From NCBI RefSeq assembly GCF_947496875.1, contig NZ_CANMEH010000001.1, positions 124,001 through 188,000 of the forward strand: a stretch of 64,000 bases of DNA, written 5' to 3'. The position numbers were made by a program, and so were the translations under genes. The stretch comes from an uncultured Paracoccus sp. Lineage in GTDB: Bacteria > Pseudomonadota > Alphaproteobacteria > Rhodobacterales > Rhodobacteraceae. Of this stretch, positions 36,211 to 43,220 are shown piece by piece (within the stretch, counting starts at the first letter, position 1; each line of letters starts with the position of its first letter). The notes under the pieces were generated by a model. It saw only the letters and a list, made by a program, of their open reading frames with translations, was not told the DNA's origin and searched no databases.

Positions 36211-37395
36211 TCACTCGCGCGGGGGGGACGGGGGCTGCGCCGGCAGCGGCGGCGGCAGCATGGTGAAGAGCTGCGCCAGCGCCGGCACCTCGTCGGCGGC
36301 CAGCCAGCCGTCCTGACCCGGCGCCCAGACCAGCGTGTCGCGCGTGAACTGGCCCGCCTTCATCATCCGGCCCAGATCGCTGCGGCCGAACGGACCCTGG
36401 GCGGCGCCGTCGATCGCGACGTGCCACACGGTGTCGGGGGTCGTCGCCTGGGCGGCGATCATGCCCGGCTGCGGCGGCGGCTGCATCTGCGGCTGCATGG
36501 ACGGCATCGGCTGCGCCGCCGTGCCCCAGGGCCCCTGCTGCCAGCCGAGCTGCCGCGCGCCCATCCCCATCCCCAGCGCCGCGCCCATCCCGGCGCCCAA
36601 GCCCGCGCCCATCCCGCCGTCGCGGGTGGAGGCGTTCAGCATCGCCTCGCCCTGTGCGTACTGGCTGAACCGGTCCAGGTCGCCGACGATCCCGATCGAG
36701 GTGCGCTTGTCGAGCATCTTCTCGACCTCGTCGGGCAGGCTGATGTTCTCGATGTAGAATTCGGGGATGGTCAGGCCGTACTGGCCGACCGCGGGGGCGA
36801 TCGCCCGGGCGACGACCTCGCCCAGCTGCTGGGTGTTCGCGGCCATGTCCAGCACCGGGATGCCGCTGCCGGCGATCATGCGGGAAAATTCCTGCACGAT
36901 GATGTTGCGCAGCTGGAACGAGATCTCGTCGCTGGTGAATTCGCCGTCGGTGCCGACGATTTCCGCCATGAACCGCGCCGGATCGGTGACCCGCATGGAA
37001 TAGGTGCCGAACGCCCGCAACCGGACCGGCCCGAATTCCGGGTCGCGGGCGATGATCGGATTGCGGGTGCCCCATTTCAGGTTGTTGAAGCGGGTGGTGT
37101 TGACGAAGTAGATTTCCGATTTGAACGGCGAGCGGAAGCCGTGGTGCCAGTGCTGCAGCCGGGTCAGCACCGGCATGTTGTTGGTTTCCAGCATGTAGAG
37201 CCCGGGGCCAAACACGTCGGCGATCTGGCCTTCGTGGACGAACACTGCTGCCTGGCCCTCGCGGACGGTCAGCTTGGCGCCGTACTTGATCGCATTGCCG
37301 CGGGTCTGGAACCGCCAGACCATCGTGTCGCGGGTGTCGTCGGTCCATTCGATGACGTCGATGAACTCGCCGGTCAGGAAATCGATGATGGGCAT
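36211..37395 (-). CDS. SPFH-domain protein with C-terminal GYF_2 domain (YdjI-like)
   Basis: A 394-residue protein. The SPFH/band-7 domain covers about residues 20-250 (AKLTVREGQAAVFVHEG and GTYSMRVTDPARFMAEIVG). A Gly/Met-rich linker (GGMGAGLGAGMGAALGMGMG) and a Pro/Gln stretch follow. A GYF_2-type module lies near residues 325-375 (WHVAIDGAAQGPFGRSDLGR, LVWAPGQDGW). The relative YdjI (virion core protein family) is a membrane scaffold in the SigW regulon of Bacillus. GGAG precedes the ATG. Neighbours are the zinc-ribbon gene downstream and DUF2927/telA upstream. Confidence 0.85.
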   Translation of the reverse strand: MPIIDFLTGEFIDVIEWTDDTRDTMVWRFQTRGNAIKYGAKLTVREGQAAVFVHEGQIADVFGPGLYMLETNNMPVLTRLQHWHHGFRSPFKSEIYFVNTTRFNNLKWGTRNPIIARDPEFGPVRLRAFGTYSMRVTDPARFMAEIVGTDGEFTSDEISFQLRNIIVQEFSRMIAGSGIPVLDMAANTQQLGEVVARAIAPAVGQYGLTIPEFYIENISLPDEVEKMLDKRTSIGIVGDLDRFSQYAQGEAMLNASTRDGGMGAGLGAGMGAALGMGMGARQLGWQQGPWGTAAQPMPSMQPQMQPPPQPGMIAAQATTPDTVWHVAIDGAAQGPFGRSDLGRMMKAGQFTRDTLVWAPGQDGWLAADEVPALAQLFTMLPPPLPAQPPSPPRE

Positions 37396-37460
37396 GGCAG
37401 GTCTCCGTCAGCGGAAGGGCGTTGCGGGTACAATCCCGCGGATGCAGGCGCGGTTCCGGG

Positions 37461-38591
37461 TCAGGCGCCCCCCGAATGCCGGGCCGGTTCCGCTGGTGGG
37501 GCGCCGGTCAGTTCGGCGGCGATCCGGGCCGCGATGGGCCGCGCCTCTGCCTCGGTCATGCCGGGCCGCAGGCGGCGGTCATAGAGGATCCGCAGCAGCA
37601 ATTCGTCGTGCCGCGTCAGCAGCGCGAATTCCTCGTCATCGTTGAAGATCGAGGGCCGCACGGCGGGGCTGTCGTTGGTCAGGCCCAGCCCCTGGGCCAG
37701 CTCCTCGTGGATGCAGGACAGGCGCATCCGCTCGGGCAGCTCGGCCCGGATCACCGCCACGGCGCGCACATACTCGGGCGCGGCGCCGCGCGAATAGGCG
37801 AACACCGTGCAGTAGTTCTGCGGCTTCAGATCGACGATCGCCTGCACGTCGGCGGCGGGAATGCCCGGCACCAGCCGCGCGAGGCGTGGCCCGACGGACC
37901 GGCGGTCGTCCTCGGACACGAACAGCACCGCGAAGTTGCCCCCCGATCCGGTCAGCGTGATCGGATGGCCGCTGGCCTGCGACAGCCGGGCCGCATAGTC
38001 CGCGACGGCGGCCCGGTCGCGGGTGCGGGTGGCGGCATCGACCGAGGCGCCGAAGTCGAGCTGCAGCCGCACCGGGCCGGACCAGCGCCGCAGCGGTGCG
38101 TCGTGGACGCGGCGGACCAGCGCGCCCCCTTGGCGCTCGTACTCGTCGCGCAGGGCCACCGCGACAAAATCCTCGACCAGCCGCGCCGCGTCGGTGGGGA
38201 CGTCGCCGCGGTCGGTCCGCATCAACCCCCTGGCGATCAGCGTGTCCTCGATCCCCGCGAGATAGCGGCGCATCGTCTGGCTGGCCGGGCTGGGCGGCTG
38301 CGCCGCCGCGGCCTCGGCCGCGCGCGCCCGCTCGGCGCGTTCCTTGCGCAGCGCCGCCTGCCGGACCTCGGACGGGGGCTCCGCCGGGCGCGGCGCGGGC
38401 GCCGCGGCCGAGGCGTCCGTTGCGGCGCCATCGTCCGGCGCCCCGGACCGGTCACCGGTCGCGCAGCCCGCCAGCGCCAGCGCCGACGTCAGCAGCAATA
38501 CCCCGAGCAGGCGCGGGGGCGCGGCACGGCCGCGCTGCCCCGCCGCAGGAACGGCGGGACAGGCGGCACGGATCGGCGCAGGGACGGACAC
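37461..38591 (-). CDS. DUF2927 lipoprotein
   Basis: A 376-residue protein. It has a long basic N-terminus, a hydrophobic segment LLGVLLLTSALALAGC ending in a lipobox, an Ala/Pro/Glu-rich linker, then the DUF2927 domain (about residues 110-360: LIARGLMRTDRGDVP, FAVLFVSEDDRR, LSCIHEELAQGLGLTNDS). The IHEELAQ segment resembles a zinc-metalloprotease HExxxxxG helix, but activity is unproven. The start is GTG, 10 bp beyond the telA stop. The protein is probably anchored in the periplasm. Confidence 0.82.
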   Translation of the reverse strand: MSVPAPIRAACPAVPAAGQRGRAAPPRLLGVLLLTSALALAGCATGDRSGAPDDGAATDASAAAPAPRPAEPPSEVRQAALRKERAERARAAEAAAAQPPSPASQTMRRYLAGIEDTLIARGLMRTDRGDVPTDAARLVEDFVAVALRDEYERQGGALVRRVHDAPLRRWSGPVRLQLDFGASVDAATRTRDRAAVADYAARLSQASGHPITLTGSGGNFAVLFVSEDDRRSVGPRLARLVPGIPAADVQAIVDLKPQNYCTVFAYSRGAAPEYVRAVAVIRAELPERMRLSCIHEELAQGLGLTNDSPAVRPSIFNDDEEFALLTRHDELLLRILYDRRLRPGMTEAEARPIAARIAAELTGAPPAEPARHSGGA

Positions 38592-38600
38592 GTCGGCAGG

Positions 38601-39803
38601 TCAGGTGGTCGGACGCGCCGCAGCCGGGGCCGCGCCCATCGTCTGCGGCGCCTTCTGGCGGGCACTGGCGGAGGCCAGCGTGTCGCGCAGCTCGACCTCC
38701 ATCTTCTGCAGGTCCTGTTCGGCGGCGGCGCGGCGGGCCTTGCCCTCGTCGGCGATCCGCAGGCTGTCCTCGATCGTGGCGATCAGTTCGGCATTGGCGG
38801 TGCGGACGGCCTCGATGTCGAACACCCCGCGCTCCATCTCGGTGCGGATCTTGACGTTCGCGTCGCGCAGGTTCTTGGCGTTCGCGGTCAGCAGGTCGTT
38901 GGTCAGGTCGCTGGCCTGCTTGACGGCCTGAGCCGCCTGGGCGCCGCGCTGAATGGTCACGGCCTGCGCCAGCTGGGTTTCCCACAGCGGCACGGTGTTG
39001 ACGAGGGTCGAGCTGATCTTGGTGACCAGCGACTTGTCGTTTTCCTGCACGAGCCGGATCGACGGCAGCGACTGCATGGTCACCTGCCGGGTCAGCTTCA
39101 GGTCGTGCACGCGGCGTTCCAGGTCGTCGCGCATGGCCCGCAGGTCGCGCAGTTCCTGCGCCTCCATGATGTCGCCGTCGGTCTTGCTGGCGGCCACCTC
39201 GGCCTCTTTCGCGGGGATCACCTTTTCGTCCAGTTCGCGCAGCTTGCCCTCGCCGGCGGCGATGTAGAGCGCGAGCTCGTCATAGAAGTCGAGGGTGCGC
39301 TCGTAGAGGACGTCCAGCGACTTGATGTCCTTGAGCAGCTGGTGCTGGTGGGTTTCCAGGTCGACGGTAATCCGGTCGATCTGGCTTTGCACCTGTTCGT
39401 AGTTCGCGACGAACTTGGCAAACGGGGCGGAGCGGCCCAGCAGCTTTTCCCACCAGGAGCGTTCGCGGCGCACGTCCAGCTCGCTGACCGAGAAGCCGCG
39501 GATGGATGACACGATGTCGCGCAGGCTGTCGCCGGCGGGACCCACGTCCTTGTTCTTGACGTCGGCCAGCATCTTCTGGCTGATTTCCTGCAGACCGGCC
39601 TGGGCGCGCGATCCGAAATGCACGATCGACCCGGTGTCCTTCAGATTGATCTCGTCCATCCGCCTGCGGATTTCCTCGGCCACCGGCGGCTCGGCCTGCT
39701 GCAGGGGCACGACCTCGCCCGCCGGCTCGGGCAGCACCAGCGATGTGACGTTGTGAAGTTCGTCTAGCGTGGCTTCTGCCCGGCGCTGCGTCTCGATGGT
39801 CAT
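38601..39803 (-). CDS. telA: TelA-family toxic anion resistance protein
   Basis: A 400-residue cytosolic, strongly helical protein of the TelA/KlaA family (PF05816): GLQEISQKMLADVKNKDVGP near residue 70, FAKFVANYEQVQSQIDRI, LDVLYERTLDFYDEL and QLAQAVTIQRGAQAAQAVKQ. Predicted coiled coil dominates residues 130-370. Family members are tied to tellurite, colicin and lantibiotic or envelope-stress tolerance, with no known biochemical activity. It is the first gene of the minus-strand telA-DUF2927-SPFH-zinc ribbon block, divergent from fabF across 255 bp. Confidence 0.92.
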   Translation of the reverse strand: MTIETQRRAEATLDELHNVTSLVLPEPAGEVVPLQQAEPPVAEEIRRRMDEINLKDTGSIVHFGSRAQAGLQEISQKMLADVKNKDVGPAGDSLRDIVSSIRGFSVSELDVRRERSWWEKLLGRSAPFAKFVANYEQVQSQIDRITVDLETHQHQLLKDIKSLDVLYERTLDFYDELALYIAAGEGKLRELDEKVIPAKEAEVAASKTDGDIMEAQELRDLRAMRDDLERRVHDLKLTRQVTMQSLPSIRLVQENDKSLVTKISSTLVNTVPLWETQLAQAVTIQRGAQAAQAVKQASDLTNDLLTANAKNLRDANVKIRTEMERGVFDIEAVRTANAELIATIEDSLRIADEGKARRAAAEQDLQKMEVELRDTLASASARQKAPQTMGAAPAAARPTT

Positions 39804-40058
39804 CGGTGCTGTCCCCGTGGGTTCGAAAGATGAAGGGTCGTCCGGACCCCGGATCGGGGCCGACGTGCTGCGCTATCAACCAGATGCGATCGGAATGGTT
39901 CCGGTTGGAACGACCCCGCGACGAATGGCCCCGGCCTGACCGCCGGAGCCCGGCCGTCGGGCCGGGCGGACGCCGCGCCGCCCGCCTTCCCGTCAGCGTT
40001 GCACCATGCTGGGGCCGCGTGTATGCATCGCGCCGATGAAATGCTGGAGGGAGCAGCC

Positions 40059-41321
40059 ATGCGCAGGGTCGTCGTCACCGGGATGGGGATGGTCACGCCG
40101 CTGGGATGCGGGGTCGAGGAAACCTGGCGGCGGCTGCTGGACGGGCAGTCCGGCGCAGGGCCGATCACCCGGTTCGATCCGTCCGACGTCGTGACGAAAT
40201 ACGCCTGCGAGATCCCGTTCGGGGATGGCAGCGACGGCAGCTTCAACCCGGACGACTGGATGGAGCCGAAGGACCGCCGCAAGGTCGATGACTTCATCCT
40301 GTACGCCATGGCGGCGGCGGACCAGGCGGTGCGCGATGCCAGATGGGACAACCCCTCCGACGAGGAGAAGCTGCGCACCGGGGTGATGATCGGGTCGGGG
40401 ATCGGGGGTCTGAGCTCGATCGCCGAGACCGCGGTGCTGATCAAGGAGCGCGGGCCCAAGCGGGTTAGCCCGTTCTTTATTCCCGGGGCGCTGATCAACC
40501 TGGCGAGCGGCCAGGTGTCGATCCGCTATGGCTTCAAGGGGCCGAACCACGCGGTGGTGACGGCCTGTTCCACGGGCGCCCACGCCATCGGCGACGCGGC
40601 CCGGCTGATCGCTTACGGCGACGCCGACGTGATGGTGGCGGGCGGGGCCGAGGCGCCGATTTCCGAGATCGGGATCGCCGGGTTCAACGCCTGCAAGGCC
40701 CTGTCCACCAAGCGCGACAACGACCCGCAGCGCGCCTCGCGGCCCTGGGACGTCGATCGGGACGGCTTCGTGATGGGCGAAGGCGCGGGTATGGTGGTAC
40801 TGGAAGCCTATGACCACGCCGTGGCACGGGGCGCGAAGATCCATGCCGAGGTGCTGGGTTACGGGCTGTCCGGGGATGCCTATCACATCACCGCGCCCAG
40901 CGAGGACGGCGACGGCGGCTATCGGTCGATGCAGGCGGCGCTCGACCGCGCCGGGCTGACCCCGGACCGGATCGACTATGTCAACGCGCACGGCACCAGC
41001 ACGATGGCCGACGTGATTGAGCTGGGCGCGGTCGAGCGGCTGCTGGGCGAGGCCGCGGGCGGGGTCACGATGTCGTCGACCAAGTCCGCGATCGGGCATC
41101 TGCTGGGGGCGGCGGGCGCCGTCGAGGCGATCTTCTGCATCCTGGCCATACGCGACCAGATCGCGCCGCCGACGATCAACCTGGACGAGCCGGCCCGGGC
41201 CACGCCGATCGACCTTGCCGCCAACGCGGCGGTGCGGCGCAAGATCGACATCGCGCTGTCCAACAGCTTCGGCTTTGGCGGCACCAACGCCAGTCTGGTG
41301 GTGGGCCGGGTCGCCGAATGA
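40059..41321 (+). CDS. fabF: 3-oxoacyl-ACP synthase II
   Basis: A 420-residue condensing enzyme for fatty-acid elongation. Active-site Cys170 is in VVTACSTGAHAIGDA, with the two histidines in NAHGTST and KSAIGHLLGAAGAVE. The start MRRVVVTGMG follows GGAGGGAG; in-frame upstream codons lack support. It overlaps mltG by four bases. In the upstream 255-bp region I see short hairpins (for example CCCGGCC/GGCCGGG at 949-966 of the 39-kb region) but no gene. Confidence 0.96.
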   Translation: MRRVVVTGMGMVTPLGCGVEETWRRLLDGQSGAGPITRFDPSDVVTKYACEIPFGDGSDGSFNPDDWMEPKDRRKVDDFILYAMAAADQAVRDARWDNPSDEEKLRTGVMIGSGIGGLSSIAETAVLIKERGPKRVSPFFIPGALINLASGQVSIRYGFKGPNHAVVTACSTGAHAIGDAARLIAYGDADVMVAGGAEAPISEIGIAGFNACKALSTKRDNDPQRASRPWDVDRDGFVMGEGAGMVVLEAYDHAVARGAKIHAEVLGYGLSGDAYHITAPSEDGDGGYRSMQAALDRAGLTPDRIDYVNAHGTSTMADVIELGAVERLLGEAAGGVTMSSTKSAIGHLLGAAGAVEAIFCILAIRDQIAPPTINLDEPARATPIDLAANAAVRRKIDIALSNSFGFGGTNASLVVGRVAE

Positions 41322-42499
41322 TCTGGCGAAACATCGCCTCGAACCTGCTGACGCTGCTCATCGTCCTGCTGATCGGGGTGGCCATCGCGGTGGCCTGGGG
41401 GCGCAACCAGTACACTGCCCCGGGCCCCAGCGCGACGGCGCAGTGCGTGACGGTGGCGCAGGGTGCCAGCCTGACGGCAGTGTCGCGCCAACTGGTGGAA
41501 CAGGGCGTCGTCAACAACGGCTACATCCTGCGCACCGGGGCGGATTACGAAGGCAAGGCGGACCAGCTGAAATTCGGCAGCTATCTGGTGCCGCCGCAGG
41601 CCAGCATGCAGCAGGTGGTCGACACGATCACCGCGGGCGGGCCGTCGACCTGCGGGACCGAGGTGATCTTTCGCGTGGGCGTGCGGGCGAACAGCGTGGT
41701 CATGCGCGACATCAATCCCGAGACCGGCAACTACGAGGATCGCGTCACCTTCGATCCGGCGGCCGAGGCGGCGCCGCCCGAGGTCGTGCAGGCCATCGAT
41801 CAGCCCGGAGCACGGCTGCGCGTCGCCATCGCCGAGGGCGTGACCAGCTGGCAGATCGTCGAAGGGCTGAAGGCCGCGGAATTCATGACGGGCGCCACCG
41901 GCGACGTGCCGCCCGAGGGATCGCTGGCCCCCGACACCTACGAGGTCGAGAAGGGCGCCGACCGGGGCGAGCTGCTGGACCGGATGCAGGCGAGCCAGAC
42001 CGCCATCCTGCAGCGGGCGTGGGAGGCGCGGCCCTTCGGGTTGCCCTACGAGTCCCCCGAGGAGGCGCTGATCATGGCGTCGATCGTCGAAAAGGAAACC
42101 GGCGTCCCCGAGGAGCGACGGATCGTCGCCAGCGTGTTCGTGAACCGGCTGAACCAGGGAATGCGGCTGCAGACCGACCCGACAGTCATCTATGGGGTGA
42201 CGGAAGGCCGGGGCATCCTTAACCGCGGCCTGCGGCGGTCGGAGCTGGATCGGCAGACGCCCTACAACACCTATCTGATCGAGGGACTGCCGCCGACGCC
42301 GATCGCGAACCCGGGCCGCGCCGCGATCGAGGCCACGCTGAACCCGGAAGACACCGAGTACCTGTTCTTTGTGGCCGACGGGTCCGGCGGTCACGCGTTC
42401 GCCCGCACGCTGGAGGAGCACAACGAGAACGTCCGGCGCTGGCGCGAGATCGAGGCGCAGCGTGGCGAGCCGACCGACACCCCCGTGCAGGGAGAGTGA
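41318..42499 (+). CDS. mltG: Endolytic transglycosylase MltG
   Basis: A 393-residue inner-membrane murein transglycosylase (YceG). An N-terminal membrane helix (LLTLLIVLLIGVAIAVAWG) precedes a LysM-like region and the catalytic domain with the glutamate motif ASIVEKETGVPEER, then LQTDPTVIYG, PYNTYLIEGLPPTPIANPG and YLFFVADGSGGHAF. It cuts nascent glycan strands and sets their length. It overlaps fabF (ATGA). The GTA leader begins right after it. Confidence 0.95.
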   Translation: MIWRNIASNLLTLLIVLLIGVAIAVAWGRNQYTAPGPSATAQCVTVAQGASLTAVSRQLVEQGVVNNGYILRTGADYEGKADQLKFGSYLVPPQASMQQVVDTITAGGPSTCGTEVIFRVGVRANSVVMRDINPETGNYEDRVTFDPAAEAAPPEVVQAIDQPGARLRVAIAEGVTSWQIVEGLKAAEFMTGATGDVPPEGSLAPDTYEVEKGADRGELLDRMQASQTAILQRAWEARPFGLPYESPEEALIMASIVEKETGVPEERRIVASVFVNRLNQGMRLQTDPTVIYGVTEGRGILNRGLRRSELDRQTPYNTYLIEGLPPTPIANPGRAAIEATLNPEDTEYLFFVADGSGGHAFARTLEEHNENVRRWREIEAQRGEPTDTPVQGE

Positions 42500-42612
42500 C
42501 TGTCCGTCCGCCGGATGGAGCGAATCCGTCGTTTGCAGGCGTGGTGCAGGAAGGGGCGTTTGTCGCTCCGAACCGATCCAGCGGGTCCGCTGAACGCCCA
42601 TCCGCCGCACGC

Positions 42613-42657
42613 GTTGCACGACGGGCGGTGGGGTGTTGCACAACCTAAGGTGTTGCG
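42613..42657 (+). promoter_or_regulatory. GTTGC repeats upstream of the GTA promoter
   Basis: GTTGCAC at 42613, GTTGCAC at 42635 and GTTGCG at 42652, all on the plus strand, spaced 22 and 17 bp. The middle copy is part of the small palindrome GTTG-CA-CAAC. They end about 50 bp before the -35 hexamer, a normal place for an activator. GTA promoters are known to be activated by GafA, but I cannot recall its site well enough to assign these. Confidence 0.4.
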
Positions 42658-42705
42658 ATCCTAGGATGAAGTCGCCTTAAGGGGCTTTCGGCGGCGTGTC
42701 CCGGA

Positions 42706-42734
42706 TTGACTTTGCGAACGCTCGAGGGTAGAAC
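42706..42734 (+). promoter_or_regulatory. Sigma70-type promoter of the GTA cluster
   Basis: TTGACT (42706-42711), a 17-bp spacer, and TAGAAC (42729-42734). The -35 matches consensus at five of six positions, the -10 at four of six, and the spacing is ideal. The predicted start falls about 42740-42741, which coincides with an ATG at 42741. Confidence 0.65.
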
Positions 42735-42740
42735 AACGAC

Positions 42741-42842
42741 ATGCTGAGAGAGGTGGGCAAGCGGCCCGGGCACCACGCCCGAGGCCGTTTTTTCATGTCT
42801 CTGCTCGTGCGGACAGACACACGAGGGGCAGGGCAAACATAA
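42741..42842 (+). CDS. Possible 33-residue GTA leader peptide
   Basis: An uninterrupted ORF of 33 codons plus TAA, starting MLREVGKRPG and ending in GAGQT. The stop codon is immediately followed by the g1 ATG. The ATG coincides with the predicted transcription start, so it would be read from a leaderless mRNA. Codons 8-18 run through the terminator hairpin and its T-run (encoding Phe-Phe). The peptide is basic and matches nothing I recognise. The ORF could arise by chance in GC-rich DNA; the exact abutment to g1 is the main argument for it. Confidence 0.35.
   Translation: MLREVGKRPGHHARGRFFMSLLVRTDTRGAGQT
42762..42793 (+). terminator. Intrinsic terminator/attenuator in the GTA leader
   Basis: CGGCCCGGGC (42762-42771), loop ACCAC, GCCCG (42777-42781), one bulged A, GGCCG (42783-42787), then TTTTTT (42788-42793): ten GC-rich pairs and six Ts. 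It lies between the GTA promoter and g1, on the coding strand of the cluster, so readthrough is needed to express the structural genes. Confidence 0.75.
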
Positions 42843-43220
42843 ATGGGCATGATGTTCGATCCGGGCACGACGATCCCGGAAGGTCCGTATGCGGCCGGGG
42901 GACCGCAGTCCGAGGCCGAGGCCGAGGCGCGCAAGTCGGTTCTGGAGCTGTGGGAGGGCATCTTTCACAGCTACGCCGACGATCTCGAGAAGGCGCGGCT
43001 GAAGGTTCAGGCGGGCGAGTTCGATCAGGTGAAGGACAGCAGGCAACTTGCCCGCGACCTGCGCGCGGCGGCGCATCTGGTGCTGGAAGAGAGGAACAAG
43101 CTTGACAAGCTTCGCAAGGAAATTGCCGGGGACGTCGGAGGCGGAGCGCTCGACCTTGCCGCGGCACGAGACGAGATCGGGCGCCGCCTGGCTTGCCTGC
43201 GCCGAGCCGGCGGAGGTTGA
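42843..43220 (+). CDS. orfg1: GTA g1, small terminase subunit
   Basis: A 125-residue, mostly helical protein: EARKSVLELWEGIFHSYADD, ARLKVQAGEFDQVKDSRQLA and LVLEERNKLDKLRKE are typical of GTA g1. In R. capsulatus g1 acts as a TerS-like oligomer lacking sequence-specific DNA binding, fitting random packaging of host DNA. Its ATG directly follows the leader ORF stop. Its last 119 bp overlap the probable g2 start. Confidence 0.88.
   Translation: MGMMFDPGTTIPEGPYAAGGPQSEAEAEARKSVLELWEGIFHSYADDLEKARLKVQAGEFDQVKDSRQLARDLRAAAHLVLEERNKLDKLRKEIAGDVGGGALDLAAARDEIGRRLACLRRAGGG

Larger units (their letters stand above)
42500..42842 (+). other. 343-bp GTA control region between mltG and g1
   Basis: In order it holds three GTTGC repeats (42613-42657), a promoter (42706-42734), and a short ORF overlapping an intrinsic terminator (42741-42842). 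Only one TTAA CtrA half-site (near 42677) is visible, with no partner 7 bp away. The first 110 bp after mltG show no clear terminator. Confidence 0.6.

Noticed and set aside
42660..42700. CtrA binding site at the GTA promoter
   Set aside because: Only one TTAA half-site is seen; the partner at 7-bp spacing is absent.
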